Numbered from the stretch's first letter, positions 35,975-45,767 are shown. The stretch: DNA of 64,000 nucleotides from Pseudoalteromonas sp. GCY (GCF_016695175.1 NZ_CP068022.1:420001-484000); one strand, 5' to 3'. A program made the numbers and translations. Notes: generated from the letters alone by a model not told the origin.

Positions 35975-37177
35975 TTATACACTTCTTGTCGCGATACTCG
36001 GTGAAATGTTCGCCGCCTTTTTAGCAGGAAAAATAACTGACGCGATACAGAGCACGATAAGCCCGAGCGCCGTTATCAAAATATAGCTTACTTCTAGCGG
36101 CGGCACTGAATACAAAGACATTAGCTTTTGTCCTAGGAAAACCGTAGCCACGGTGCCAAGTACTAAGCCAATTGCACAAACAATGAGGTTTTCTACCACA
36201 AAGTAACGAACAATTGCAGACTTACGCGCACCTAAAGCTCTGCGAGTACCAATCTGTTTAGTACGTTTGCTGATATTAAACTGAGTAAGACCAAATATTC
36301 CCAGCGCCGTCACGACGACTAATGCTGTGATTAACACTAGCAACATTCTTAGCATCAATAAGTCTTTAGAATTGTACTTTCCTTTCACGTCATCAAGCCC
36401 TTTAATGCCTGTGATCACACGACTAGGATTTTCTTGAAGCATCGCCGACTCTATTTTTTTCATTACTTCGTCACGCAAACTAGGATCAGTGCGAACTAAG
36501 AAATCTTGAAATCCATTCGCATTCACCATGGGAAAAATAATTAAGCGATCAGCATTTTTAAAACGCGGCCAAGCATTAGTCATACGCTCAACAATCCCCA
36601 CGACTTTTAACGGGCCGCCCCCATAGTAAATCGTTTCGCCCAGTCCTTTACCCTCACCAAATATCTCGTCCGTAAAAGCCTTACTGGCAATAACAACGTC
36701 TGGTTGCTTAGCGTATTCACTTGAGATCAAGACATCACCAGATGTGAAATCACGACCTTCTATCAATTTTACGCCCAAGGTACGAATCACTTGTTCATTG
36801 GCGTATAAATGTCCCGAGTTTGTATGTTTACCATCGTCTTCTGGGGTTAAGCTAAATCCCGAATTGCTACCTCCCCCGGAAAGCGGGACCGAGCTCACTC
36901 CAACGGCTTCTATAACACCTGGGATACTTTTTAATATTCTCTCATCAACTATAAGCTGCTGGTTTGCATCTATCTTGTCGTCAAACGACATGACACTGAA
37001 GGTAATTATCGACTCTTCTGGATAGCCAGTTGGCTTATTGAGATAGGTGACGCGCTCACTAATAATGGACAGCGAATTGCTGACAATTGCCAACGTCAAG
37101 GCAAGTTGTAGGATAGCAAGTACGGCACCGACTTTAGAGCGCAATAACGCATTGATAATGGGTTTTAATTCCAACAT
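35975..37177 (-). CDS. FtsX/MacB-type ABC permease
   Basis: 400 residues. One N-terminal helix, a large periplasmic domain (about 40-275) of MacB_PCD type, and three C-terminal helices with the FtsX signature ISKRTKQIGTRRALGARKSAI. Lies 18 bp after a second permease. Together with the ATPase and HlyD-like adaptor it should form a MacAB-like exporter of small molecules or peptides. No TolC gene is in the operon. Confidence 0.88.
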   Translation of the reverse strand: MLELKPIINALLRSKVGAVLAILQLALTLAIVSNSLSIISERVTYLNKPTGYPEESIITFSVMSFDDKIDANQQLIVDERILKSIPGVIEAVGVSSVPLSGGGSNSGFSLTPEDDGKHTNSGHLYANEQVIRTLGVKLIEGRDFTSGDVLISSEYAKQPDVVIASKAFTDEIFGEGKGLGETIYYGGGPLKVVGIVERMTNAWPRFKNADRLIIFPMVNANGFQDFLVRTDPSLRDEVMKKIESAMLQENPSRVITGIKGLDDVKGKYNSKDLLMLRMLLVLITALVVVTALGIFGLTQFNISKRTKQIGTRRALGARKSAIVRYFVVENLIVCAIGLVLGTVATVFLGQKLMSLYSVPPLEVSYILITALGLIVLCIASVIFPAKKAANISPSIATRSV

Positions 37178-37195
37178 GGGACTCTCCTTATTGCC

Positions 37196-38509
37196 TTATT
37201 GCACTTTTAGATAAATAGCAGGTGATGTTTTACACACTATCCAAGCTGGGTAAAGCCCTGCAAGAATACAAGTCACAATAGCGATGCTCGGCGCTGCTAA
37301 CAGCATAGAGACATCCATCGTTGCAAGACTTTCGTATACATGGCTAGTTTTGCGGATCCCCCATAAGCCAAGCTGAGCAAAAACTATCCCTATCACTCCC
37401 CCCATAAAACCAAGCAACGCCACTTCGACCAAGTGTTGGTAAAACACTTGCGTTTTACTTGCACCAAGCGCTCTTCTTACGCCAACATCTGGGGCACGTT
37501 TAAGAAATTTCGCAAGTAACAATCCAAGAATATTGGCTAAACAAACGGCAAGGAACATAAAACTTAAACCAATCATGACTTTGTTATCTTCACTAACCAC
37601 ATTATTGTACTCAAGCCATTCAGTGACATTTCGAAGTGAAAATTCTCGTGTTTTACGGTTAAATCTTCCCAAATCTTGTTGGCTTTGGATGTAATTATCT
37701 AGTTGTGTTTCTAACGCTTGTTGTTCTTTTTCATTCTCTAATTCAACCCAAAACTGAGTCCAAAGCATTTCTGAATTCATTTTGTCCGTGAAGTTGTTAA
37801 TCTCTTCCCTCTTCCAGCCATTCGTATTTCCCCAAGTATCAATCTCATAAGCTGCCGCGTGACTGAAGGGAATGAAGATACGCTCGGCATCAGCAAACGC
37901 GCCATTGTTTAAGTCATACATTTTGACGTTTGGCTGCCACTCCTTAGTTACCCCTACTACTTGATATCTGCGCTGCGCCAAATAAATACTTTCTCCCACG
38001 ACATCACTGCGGCCAAATAATTTTTGTGCGATAGTTTCATCAATAACAGCCACGGGTGCAGCATTGTCAGCTTGGCTTTGGCTCCACACTCCACCATACA
38101 AAAAACTCAACTCAAACATGGCAAAAAACTCTCGGGTTATTAGCCGTGTCGTTTGCAACATGGGGCTCACTTCGGGGTTGTTTACATGAACCGCAAAACC
38201 AGATTTAAACATCGCGACTTTTTTGTCTATGTTTAGCGTTTGATACAGGTTTTTCGCATCTAAAAATGTCAGCTGAAAGGGAATATCATCAGCTGAATGA
38301 TAGGTTTGTCCCTCATCCATCACTTGTAGCTGTACAGCATAGAGTTTGCTACTTTTGCTTGGAATTGGATCGGCGGACATCATGTGATACACAGACAAAC
38401 TCACCATAGTGACGCCAATACCAATGGCAATGGCCAGCGCCATTAGGCTAGTCGCAAGCGGCGTGGCTTTTAGGCTACGCCAAGCTAAATCAAGGTAATG
38501 CGCAAACAT
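37196..38509 (-). CDS. FtsX/MacB-type ABC permease
   Basis: 437 residues with the same architecture as its downstream neighbour: N-terminal helix, periplasmic domain at about 45-325, and three C-terminal helices with APDVGVRRALGASKTQVF. Two unlike half-size permeases imply a heterodimeric transporter. Three bases separate it from the ATPase gene. Confidence 0.88.
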   Translation of the reverse strand: MFAHYLDLAWRSLKATPLATSLMALAIAIGIGVTMVSLSVYHMMSADPIPSKSSKLYAVQLQVMDEGQTYHSADDIPFQLTFLDAKNLYQTLNIDKKVAMFKSGFAVHVNNPEVSPMLQTTRLITREFFAMFELSFLYGGVWSQSQADNAAPVAVIDETIAQKLFGRSDVVGESIYLAQRRYQVVGVTKEWQPNVKMYDLNNGAFADAERIFIPFSHAAAYEIDTWGNTNGWKREEINNFTDKMNSEMLWTQFWVELENEKEQQALETQLDNYIQSQQDLGRFNRKTREFSLRNVTEWLEYNNVVSEDNKVMIGLSFMFLAVCLANILGLLLAKFLKRAPDVGVRRALGASKTQVFYQHLVEVALLGFMGGVIGIVFAQLGLWGIRKTSHVYESLATMDVSMLLAAPSIAIVTCILAGLYPAWIVCKTSPAIYLKVQ

Positions 38510-38512
38510 AAC

Positions 38513-39235
38513 TTACGCTCCTACCTGAGATTTCAACGCTTGTGAAGCCGCACCTTTACCTTGATACAAAGTAAAATCCGCAACCTGTCCGTCTACAATT
38601 TGGATATTTCTTGGTGTACGCCTTGCGAGTTCCGGATCATGGGTAACCATAACTATCGTTGCGCCGTCACGGTTAATTTGTTCTAGTAACTCCATTACCT
38701 GACGCGCCATTAAACTGTCTAAATTACCCGTTGGCTCATCGGCGAGTAAAAAGCGTGGCTCACCAGCAAGTGCTCTTGCAATAGCCACACGTTGCTGCTG
38801 TCCACCGGACAACTGTTGTGGCAAATGTTTTGCACGGCCAGCAAGGCCAACTTGCTCTAGACAGTTTTCAATTCTGCGCTTGCGCTCAGCCGCTTTGATA
38901 CCACGATAGCGTAGTGGCACTTCAACATTTTCGTACAAGTTTAAATCTGGGATAAGGTTAAAGCCCTGAAAAATAAAACCGATTTTTTGGTTTCGCAGAT
39001 CAGCTCTTTGGTTGTCGTTAAGCTTACCAACATCAATTCCATCTAGCATATATTGGCCACTAGAGTACCCCTCTAGCATCCCTGCAATATTTAAGAAAGT
39101 CGTTTTACCTGAGCCTGAAGGGCCAGTTACCGCGATAAACTCTCCTTCATTTACTTGCAGGTTAAAATCTCTGAGTGCGTGTGTTTGCACCATATCAGTT
39201 TGGTATACTTTGCCGATATTATTCATAACTAACAT
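38513..39235 (-). CDS. ABC transporter ATPase, LolD/MacB type
   Basis: 240 residues. Walker A GPSGSGKT, signature LSGGQQQRVAIARAL, Walker B RFLLADEPTGNLD, and the H-loop His in VMVTHDPELA. Drives the two FtsX-type permeases. Co-transcribed with the HlyD adaptor 14 bp upstream. Confidence 0.93.
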   Translation of the reverse strand: MLVMNNIGKVYQTDMVQTHALRDFNLQVNEGEFIAVTGPSGSGKTTFLNIAGMLEGYSSGQYMLDGIDVGKLNDNQRADLRNQKIGFIFQGFNLIPDLNLYENVEVPLRYRGIKAAERKRRIENCLEQVGLAGRAKHLPQQLSGGQQQRVAIARALAGEPRFLLADEPTGNLDSLMARQVMELLEQINRDGATIVMVTHDPELARRTPRNIQIVDGQVADFTLYQGKGAASQALKSQVGA

Positions 39236-39249
39236 TATTATTTTCCTTC

Positions 39250-40506
39250 TTATCTTAATAAGATGCTGGGCGCACGTTCGAATGCGTCGTAACTACTGAT
39301 GATGATTTGATCGCCTTGCTTTAAGCCGTTAAGCACTTCAACTTCACTGATGCTTGAGGTACCGGTTGTGATCTCAATTCGCTCAGCGATATCACCACTT
39401 AGCTTGTAAGCGATGTGCCCACCTTCACTCATGAAAGCACCACGTTTAACCATTAAGGTGTTTTCTTTGTGTTCTAGTAAAATCCGAGCAGACAAACGTT
39501 GATTTTGTCTAATGCCATCAATGTTTTCGTCCGAAAAGCGTACTCGAGTGGTGACTTCACGGTTATTTACTTCTGGAGAAATCGCAGATAACACGCCAGA
39601 AATATTTTGGTTGCCAATCCTGAGCTCGACAGCCATCCCGAGTCCAAGCTCTGCCGCATAACTTTCAGGAACCTGAAGCTCGGCTTCATAAGCACTTAGG
39701 TCAACGAGTTTCATCAACCCCTGATTGGCGTTCACAAGCGCATTCTGATCAACTAATAAATTACCGACTATGCCTGAAACGGGTGCTATCACATCTAAGC
39801 TTGCAACTTGACGTTTTAATTCCTCAACAATTAAACGTTGCCGCTCAAGCTGATTCTCAACAGATTTAAGTTCAAAGGCCAAGGTATCTTTGCCTAGCGC
39901 AACTTCTTGCTCTGCATGATTGAAGTTTAATTTTGCCCGCGCTAGGTCGTCTTGCGCTTCTTCTAAATCAATTTGGCTGATGAGGTTTTTTTGGATAGAC
40001 AACTGAGCTCGTCGGTCTTCTCTATCTGCCGCTAATAGTTCGACGCGAGCGAGATCTAAGGAGCGATTTAACGCCAAATTTTGACGTCTGACATCCAACT
40101 TCTTCCCTTCAAGCTCACCACTCAGTCTTTGCAGCTCAGCTTCTTCTTGTTGGAGCCGGTTAGTTAAGGTTGGGCTTTTGACCGTGGCCAGCACTTCACC
40201 TTGAGTCACGCTATCGCCCGCTTTAACTTGTAAAGAGACATAACCCTGCTCCGGACTGTAAATTTGTGGTGCATTTGCAGCAACGACAAAACCTGTGGCG
40301 GCAATATCACGGGTAAACTCGCCGGAAGTCACGGCTGCAATTTGTACTCTATCTTTGGCCACGGAGCTACTAGCATTGGGTCCACCAAACACGACCTGTG
40401 CGGTAAGCACTGCAATAATTACAGCACCCGCTATTACAAGACCAAGCTTCTTTTTGGATTTACCAGTTTGGAGCACCTCGTCTTGTCCGCTTGTGTCTTT
40501 AATCAT
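39250..40506 (-). CDS. HlyD/MacA-type periplasmic adaptor
   Basis: 418 residues. One N-terminal membrane anchor (about 20-42), a lipoyl-like half before and after a coiled-coil hairpin (about 115-240, rich in Glu, Gln and Leu), then a beta-barrel domain. It should bridge the ABC permeases to an outer-membrane channel. The ATG overlaps the stop of a 33-residue leader ORF, with a GGAG site inside that ORF. Confidence 0.88.
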   Translation of the reverse strand: MIKDTSGQDEVLQTGKSKKKLGLVIAGAVIIAVLTAQVVFGGPNASSSVAKDRVQIAAVTSGEFTRDIAATGFVVAANAPQIYSPEQGYVSLQVKAGDSVTQGEVLATVKSPTLTNRLQQEEAELQRLSGELEGKKLDVRRQNLALNRSLDLARVELLAADREDRRAQLSIQKNLISQIDLEEAQDDLARAKLNFNHAEQEVALGKDTLAFELKSVENQLERQRLIVEELKRQVASLDVIAPVSGIVGNLLVDQNALVNANQGLMKLVDLSAYEAELQVPESYAAELGLGMAVELRIGNQNISGVLSAISPEVNNREVTTRVRFSDENIDGIRQNQRLSARILLEHKENTLMVKRGAFMSEGGHIAYKLSGDIAERIEITTGTSSISEVEVLNGLKQGDQIIISSYDAFERAPSILLR

Positions 40507-40604
40507 AATGATTCTCCTCGAATTAACGAGTCAAATACCGCCACGACCGTTGCTACAGCCAACATCATCAAGGGTGAAATTAAAAAAGCAGTACTTAACC
40601 ACAT
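40503..40604 (-). CDS. 33-residue membrane leader peptide of the efflux operon
   Basis: ATG at 40604 with an AAGAAG ribosome site. The product starts MWLSTAFLISPLMML and is almost one membrane helix, ending RGESL. Its TGA overlaps the adaptor's ATG in the form ATGA, and the adaptor's GGAG site is inside it, so translation should be coupled. It starts about 28 bp after the start site expected from the sigma54 promoter. It could be a functional small pump component or just a leader. Confidence 0.5.
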   Translation of the reverse strand: MWLSTAFLISPLMMLAVATVVAVFDSLIRGESL

Positions 40605-40642
40605 AACGTATCTTCTTTATTAGTTTGTATGCAGTAATAGAG

Positions 40643-40657
40643 GCGAACTTTGTGCCA
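40643..40657 (-). promoter_or_regulatory. Sigma54 promoter of the efflux operon
   Basis: On the minus strand TGGCACAAAGTTCGC: a perfect TGGCAC -24 element, five-base spacer and a -12 TCGC with the invariant GC. Fits control by the NtrC-like regulator encoded at the end of the operon. Confidence 0.7.
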
Positions 40658-40710
40658 AAACTTAAGATGTTGATTATATTGAATTATTAGATTTTAAAAG
40701 AGGAGAAAAT

Positions 40711-40746
40711 GTGTCCGCGGACGGAAAAAGTGTCCGCATCGGACAC
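40711..40746. promoter_or_regulatory. Tandem palindromic activator sites
   Basis: GTGTCCGCGGAC (40711-40722, palindromic core) and GTGTCCGCATCGGACAC (40730-40746, perfect 7-3-7 palindrome) have centres about 20 bp apart, two helical turns, and lie 55-100 bp upstream of the sigma54 promoter. This is the expected layout for enhancer sites of an NtrC-type regulator. A further 12-bp palindrome TATAGCGCTATA lies at 40761-40772. Confidence 0.6.
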
Positions 40747-40906
40747 TCTACACCTAAAGTTATAGCGCTATAGGTGTTAGTCGTCACATTTCTGCATCTT
40801 AATATATCGACTGAAGAGATAACTTGAGGATTGGATAGATAACGAGCTAACTGATTTCTTTAAGCTCAGATTTAATAGCTGGAGAGTGCATTAAACAGAA
40901 TGGAAC

Positions 40907-42304
40907 TCAAATAAGTGGCAAATTTATAGTCGCTCTGGTGCCTTTACCGATCGTAGATTTTAAGGTCAGTTCACCCCCGTGAGATTTAATGATATTAGAT
41001 GCGATAGTTAACCCAAGTCCCACGTGTTTTTCTGAGGCTTTAGTGGTATAAAACGGATCAAATACTCGATGTAGCAGCTTATCCGCAATCCCTTCACCAC
41101 AATCGAAGATATCGATAGAGAGCGTTTTACTCTCAACTTTCGTGGTGATTTTAATGGCCTTTCGCATTCTACCCGTACTTTCCAAGGCGTTCTTTATGAG
41201 GCAGTAGATACTGTGTTCTAGGAGTGCTGGGGCACAGTGCAATTCAAACCGTTCTCCCTTTTCAAATTCAATCAGGCTCAAGTTTGTCCCATCCAACTCC
41301 AAATTAATCATCACAGAATCCATAATTTGAGAATAGAACTCTACTTGCTGAAACTGGGTTTGATTGCTCTCAAAAAACACGCTTAGCTCTTTAACAATCA
41401 GTTGAATTCTGTCAAGTCCCGAGTGCATTTCTGCCATCACATCATCACTTTCACTCAAAGCCCAGTTTAGCTGATACTCTTGTTCCAATTCAGTCAGCGA
41501 TTTTGCACATTCAGGAGAGAGTTGCGAATTATTTGCCAAAAATTGCCAAGCTCGATACAACTTAACCAACGAACTTTGTACAAACTCTAAGTTACTTTTT
41601 AAATACGCAAGCGGATTGTTAATTTCATGGGCTACACCCGCAGCAAACTGTCCTACCGACGCGAGTTTTTCTGATTGGATCAAGGCTTGCTGCTGCTCAG
41701 CAATACGGTTATACGCCTCTCTTAAGGCTTCATTTGACGATTCAAGTTCATGCGTGCGCTGCTTGACCTTTTCTTCCAACCCTTCGTTAAGTTTGGTTAG
41801 TTCGTCGGTCAACAACTCAAGTCGATTTAAATCTCGGTAAGAGCGCAGCGAGCTAGTCAACGTAGTGAATAGACGAGATTTGGTGAGGTCAGTTTTATTT
41901 TTATAGTCGTTGATATCATACCGCAGCATGACTTCATGTTCAGGCACACTGCCGGGCTGACCGGTACGAAGTACTATTCTCACGTTATGATAGCCAAGTT
42001 CTTCACGTACGTATTGAGCACATTCTAAACCCGCTTCTTCACTTTCCATGATGACGTCAAGCAAGATCAATGCAACATCATCTCGATTGCTTAAAATATC
42101 AATCGCTTCTTTTTTGCTATAGGCATGAAGCAGCTCGAGCGGTTTTAATTCAAACCGATAAGCCGTTAACACAAGTTTAGTCACATCATGCACTTCAGGT
42201 TCATCATCAACAATCAACACCACCCAAGGAGATGTAGACTCATCTAAGTTTTGTTCATCAGGATCTGAAACGTTTAAGAAAGATAATGGCTGTTGCTGAT
42301 TCAT
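40907..42304 (-). CDS. Receiver-histidine kinase, cytoplasmic
   Basis: 465 residues without membrane helices. The N-terminal receiver domain (about 27-150) has the phospho-Asp in LILLDVIME. A coiled coil at about 165-215 leads to HisKA with His in AAGVAHEINNPLAYL and an HATPase domain (CLIKNALES, DCGEGI, VGLGLTIASNII). Such REC-first kinases receive phosphate or cyclic-di-GMP-linked signals from other kinases. No partner lies alongside. Confidence 0.85.
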   Translation of the reverse strand: MNQQQPLSFLNVSDPDEQNLDESTSPWVVLIVDDEPEVHDVTKLVLTAYRFELKPLELLHAYSKKEAIDILSNRDDVALILLDVIMESEEAGLECAQYVREELGYHNVRIVLRTGQPGSVPEHEVMLRYDINDYKNKTDLTKSRLFTTLTSSLRSYRDLNRLELLTDELTKLNEGLEEKVKQRTHELESSNEALREAYNRIAEQQQALIQSEKLASVGQFAAGVAHEINNPLAYLKSNLEFVQSSLVKLYRAWQFLANNSQLSPECAKSLTELEQEYQLNWALSESDDVMAEMHSGLDRIQLIVKELSVFFESNQTQFQQVEFYSQIMDSVMINLELDGTNLSLIEFEKGERFELHCAPALLEHSIYCLIKNALESTGRMRKAIKITTKVESKTLSIDIFDCGEGIADKLLHRVFDPFYTTKASEKHVGLGLTIASNIIKSHGGELTLKSTIGKGTRATINLPLI

Positions 42305-42426
42305 TAAAATGACACCCTTACTCCTATTTCTTAAGGATGGTACAAATCTGCAGGTTTACCAAATTATTCGAGCCAAAAAATCGTATAAATTTAGCACTAT
42401 GGTAGGAAGAAATACTGAGTGACTAT

Positions 42427-42459
42427 AGAGCAGAATGTGTACTGTTAAAAATCTGCTCT
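42427..42459 (-). terminator. Inverted repeat after tdk
   Basis: AGAGCAGA (42427-42434) and TCTGCTCT (42452-42459) with a 17-base loop, 27 bp downstream of the tdk stop on the minus strand. Confidence 0.4.
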
Positions 42460-42485
42460 TTGCGGTACATCAGGTTTAAATATGC

Positions 42486-43064
42486 TTATGCGCTTAGCGC
42501 ATCCTTATAGTGTTTTCTACAAAGAGAAACATACCTATCGTTACCACCAATCACAACTTGATCGCCATCCGCAATAGCCTTGCCGTGCTCATCGGTGCGA
42601 AGCACTCGATTCGCTTTGCGACCGCAATGACAGATGGTTTTTAACTCAATCAATTTATCGGCCCATGCCAGCAAATATTGCGAGCCTTCAAACAGTTCAC
42701 CACGAAAATCGGTTCTAAGACCATAGCATAATACCGGGATCCGCAGCTCATCTACGATATCCGTCAGCTCTGCAACTTGGGATTTTGTTAGAAACTGACA
42801 CTCATCTACTAATACGCAGTCAATTTTACTTTCGCTATGAGCAGACATCAGCAGTGCTTTAACATCTGTTTGGCTTTCAAAAACTTGCGCCTCAGCTTCT
42901 AAGCCGATACGCGACGCTACTTTGCCCACACCAGCACGGTTATCAATTGCAGCAGTGATAATAAACGGGCGCATGCCTCGCTCTCGGTAGTTAAATGCCG
43001 ACTGCAATAGAGTCGTAGATTTACCGGCATTCATTGCCGAATAGTAAAAATAAAGCTGGGCCAT
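42486..43064 (-). CDS. tdk: Thymidine kinase
   Basis: 192 residues, type II thymidine kinase. P-loop SAMNAGKST, Walker [10 protein letters not shown], and the C-terminal zinc site with Cys residues in CHCGRKAN and CRKHY. Phosphorylates thymidine in the salvage pathway. Single gene, normal length. Confidence 0.95.
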   Translation of the reverse strand: MAQLYFYYSAMNAGKSTTLLQSAFNYRERGMRPFIITAAIDNRAGVGKVASRIGLEAEAQVFESQTDVKALLMSAHSESKIDCVLVDECQFLTKSQVAELTDIVDELRIPVLCYGLRTDFRGELFEGSQYLLAWADKLIELKTICHCGRKANRVLRTDEHGKAIADGDQVVIGGNDRYVSLCRKHYKDALSA

Positions 43065-43120
43065 AATAGATATTTCGAAATAAAAATTCGCGCTAGTTTA
43101 CTGGCTAACGATTAAAAGAT

Positions 43121-43897
43121 CTATTGCTTATCCATTTGGGTGGGTTGTGAACGCAAATACTCACTATATAAAGTATCGAGGTTAATAAGCTGACTTGCAC
43201 GCCACACTTTCCAGCTTAATTCAGGGTGCAGCTGATAAAACTGCTCAGAAAATGCCATAAAACCAAACGACGTTTCTAAAGGTGGAAAAACCGCTTCTAA
43301 GTGGTTAAAGGGGGACGATAATGTGATTGGCATATTACCGATTTGGCAAAGGCCAATGGTCGCATCAAGTAACTCATTTTCAACCAGTGCAATAGCATGC
43401 TCCAACGAGTCGGTTTCGAATATGGAAAAATGCCGGGGCATACTTTCTCTAATAGCATAGCCACGAGGAATAGCGAGTTCTATTTCTTTGCTCAGATTTA
43501 ATGTTGCTTTATTAGTTTTGCTTTTGAGTAAACAAGTGCTGATCCGATTAATTGCATATTGCTGTGCAATAGTGCCATCAGGATTTTTTGGATACGCCAT
43601 TTGCCCTTCTCTAGACGCTCGGTGGCTTGCCACCACAGCATCAACTTTGCCATTTTCCAGCTCATGCAAACAACGGCTCCATGGCTTTCGAGTGTAGGTG
43701 AAGCTCACCTCTTTTACGTGCTCGTCAAGCTGTTGTACAATCTGGATGGTGACGCCTGGATTTGCCGATGGCACAGCTTGTCCTGCACCATGGATAAAGG
43801 GTGGAGCATGTTTATCTTCATAACAAAAGCGAATCTCTGTTGCCATACTGGCCCACGAAGTAAAAACGCAAAAAGCAATAAATAGCAGTCTCAACAT
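43121..43897 (-). CDS. Periplasmic solute-binding-like protein (SBP family 3 type)
   Basis: 258 residues with a signal peptide ending near WASMA. The fold is suggested by FCYEDKHAPPF at the start, WSRCLHELENGKVDAVVA and a C-terminal WKVWRAS helix, as in family-3 solute-binding proteins. No transporter adjoins; many such orphan proteins in marine Gammaproteobacteria are of unknown ligand. Confidence 0.7.
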   Translation of the reverse strand: MLRLLFIAFCVFTSWASMATEIRFCYEDKHAPPFIHGAGQAVPSANPGVTIQIVQQLDEHVKEVSFTYTRKPWSRCLHELENGKVDAVVASHRASREGQMAYPKNPDGTIAQQYAINRISTCLLKSKTNKATLNLSKEIELAIPRGYAIRESMPRHFSIFETDSLEHAIALVENELLDATIGLCQIGNMPITLSSPFNHLEAVFPPLETSFGFMAFSEQFYQLHPELSWKVWRASQLINLDTLYSEYLRSQPTQMDKQ

Positions 43898-43950
43898 TCA
43901 CTCCAAACATATGGTCAATCGAAATAACAACGATTAACCACTAGTATACT

Positions 43951-44412
43951 CTATTTTTTGAAGCTCATTCCCTCGTGTTGCAACAACCACTCTTTCGCTT
44001 CAAGTCCGCCAGCATATCCTGTTAGTTTGCCATTTGCACCAATAATGCGATGACAAGGCACGATGATACTAATTGGATTTTTGCCGTTAGCAGCGCCAAC
44101 CGCACGAACGGCATTTTTGTTACCTAAGCGCTCAGCTATCCAGCCATAGCTATGCGTTTCACCAAATGGTACTTGTGCCAACACCTGCCAGACTTGCTTT
44201 TGAAAGTGTGTACCATCCACATCAAGTACCACATCAAAGTGTTGGCGTTTGCCAGCAAAGTATTCAGTTAGCTGTTTTTTTGCCATTTCTGTATGCCGAT
44301 TTTCCCCTTGCTCGCAGCGCGTTTTTGGAAAAAAGCCGACATATCTTAAACCATCATTGGATGCTTGTATTATCCACTCTCCAGTGGGCGAGGCTAATGT
44401 AGTTTCAATCAT
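43951..44412 (-). CDS. ogt: Methylated-DNA-protein cysteine methyltransferase
   Basis: About 153 residues from the ATG at 44412, which overlaps the TGA of the upstream ada-alkA gene (ATGA); an ATG at 44424 is possible. The suicide-cysteine motif PCHRIIG and the helix-turn-helix segment RAVGAANGKNP are typical. Removes methyl groups from O6-methylguanine. Overlap with ada-alkA makes an alkylation-repair operon. Confidence 0.93.
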   Translation of the reverse strand: MIETTLASPTGEWIIQASNDGLRYVGFFPKTRCEQGENRHTEMAKKQLTEYFAGKRQHFDVVLDVDGTHFQKQVWQVLAQVPFGETHSYGWIAERLGNKNAVRAVGAANGKNPISIIVPCHRIIGANGKLTGYAGGLEAKEWLLQHEGMSFKK

Positions 44413-45767
44413 AATTGTTGCCATAGGTGAAAAGTTAAATAAGAACGAAAAGGAGCACACTTTTCGATATCTATTGTTTTTAAGGATTTTTCCATTGCTT
44501 TTTTGACACCCAAGTCACCGCCTAAGTAAATGTCTGGGTGACTCAATCCACGCATTTTTGCATAGTCGACAGTCCAAGGACCTATACCTTTAATATTTAA
44601 CCAGTTATCAAGTTCAACATGTTCCGAACCAACATATTGCTCAGCAAAAGCTTGAATAGCGGCTTTTCGTCGCTCCGGCATTTTGAAAAAGGCGAGATCA
44701 CTATCTAATATAGCCTTGGGTTTGGGGAAGTAACGCATGCCATCTTCAGCCGTTTCACCGAGTGTTTCAACCAATAAGGCAAGTAAGTTTCTCGCCGCTT
44801 GAACACTGATTTGTTGACCTAAAATAGCTCTCATTCCCGCTTCAAACTCACTCCAGATCCCGGGTAATCTGAGCCCCTCTTGTAGCGGCAAATCAGGCGC
44901 GGCTTCATGAAGATGAGACTCAATAAAACAGGTGTCCGCATCTAAATCTAACACACGTCTGATCTGTGCAATCATCGGAACTAACAAGGATAAATCGGAG
45001 AGCTCGACATCCACTTTAAAGCGATGTTTTTCAGGCTCGATAGTCGCGGTGAAGCGCCCTATTTCACCTTCTATCGTCACGGTTCGCCCATAATTTTTTT
45101 CTGTTAACCACTCGATACCTGGCACAATTCTCATTGCTAAAAACTGCTGCATTTTGTCCCAGTTGTATGGTGGTCGATAGGACAAGTAAATCGCAATGGC
45201 AGAGCCACTACCCGCGTCTTTCCTGAGTTGGCTTGGTGATAACTGATACAGCTTTTGAAATGCATCATTAAAGCGTCGCAATGAGTTAAACCCGGCGGCA
45301 AACGCGACTTGCGTGACAGGAAGGTCACTTTGCTGTAATAGCTGCTTAGCTAAGTCACATTGCTTATAAAGTGCATATTGTTTGGGGCTGGTACCAAAAT
45401 ATTGATTGAATACTTTATTTAAGTAACGGACCGAAATGCCTAACCTATCGGCTAAGTCTTCTGTCGAATGACGTATTAAGGCTCCCTCATCGATTAACTT
45501 TTTGGCTCTGACTGCGGTTGTTTCCGTGCCAAGCCATGCATAACTACCAGGTGCACTATCGGGACGGCAGCGAATACAAGGTCTAAAGCCTGCTTGCGCA
45601 GCATTGTGGGCAAATTGAAAATACTCTACATTCTTTTCTTTTGCAGCAGGTGCTGGACATATTGGCCGACAATAAATGCCGGTGCTCTTTACCGCAACAA
45701 AAAACAACCCATCAAATCTAGCATCGCGGCTATTTCTAGCCTGAGAACAAACCTCTGGTGTATACAT
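44409..45767 (-). CDS. alkA: Ada-AlkA fusion: methyl-responsive regulator and 3-methyladenine glycosylase
   Basis: About 452 residues from the ATG at 45767 (the frame is open to a GTG at 45812). Residues about 1-75 are the Ada zinc domain with four Cys (GIYCRPIC and CIRC). AraC-type helix-turn-helix follows (about 85-180). The C-terminal half is an AlkA-type glycosylase with the HhH motif LNIKGIGPWTVDYAKMRG and catalytic Asp in the following loop (GGDLG region). It senses methyl phosphotriesters, probably activates its own operon, and excises alkylated bases. Confidence 0.9.
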   Translation of the reverse strand: MYTPEVCSQARNSRDARFDGLFFVAVKSTGIYCRPICPAPAAKEKNVEYFQFAHNAAQAGFRPCIRCRPDSAPGSYAWLGTETTAVRAKKLIDEGALIRHSTEDLADRLGISVRYLNKVFNQYFGTSPKQYALYKQCDLAKQLLQQSDLPVTQVAFAAGFNSLRRFNDAFQKLYQLSPSQLRKDAGSGSAIAIYLSYRPPYNWDKMQQFLAMRIVPGIEWLTEKNYGRTVTIEGEIGRFTATIEPEKHRFKVDVELSDLSLLVPMIAQIRRVLDLDADTCFIESHLHEAAPDLPLQEGLRLPGIWSEFEAGMRAILGQQISVQAARNLLALLVETLGETAEDGMRYFPKPKAILDSDLAFFKMPERRKAAIQAFAEQYVGSEHVELDNWLNIKGIGPWTVDYAKMRGLSHPDIYLGGDLGVKKAMEKSLKTIDIEKCAPFRSYLTFHLWQQL

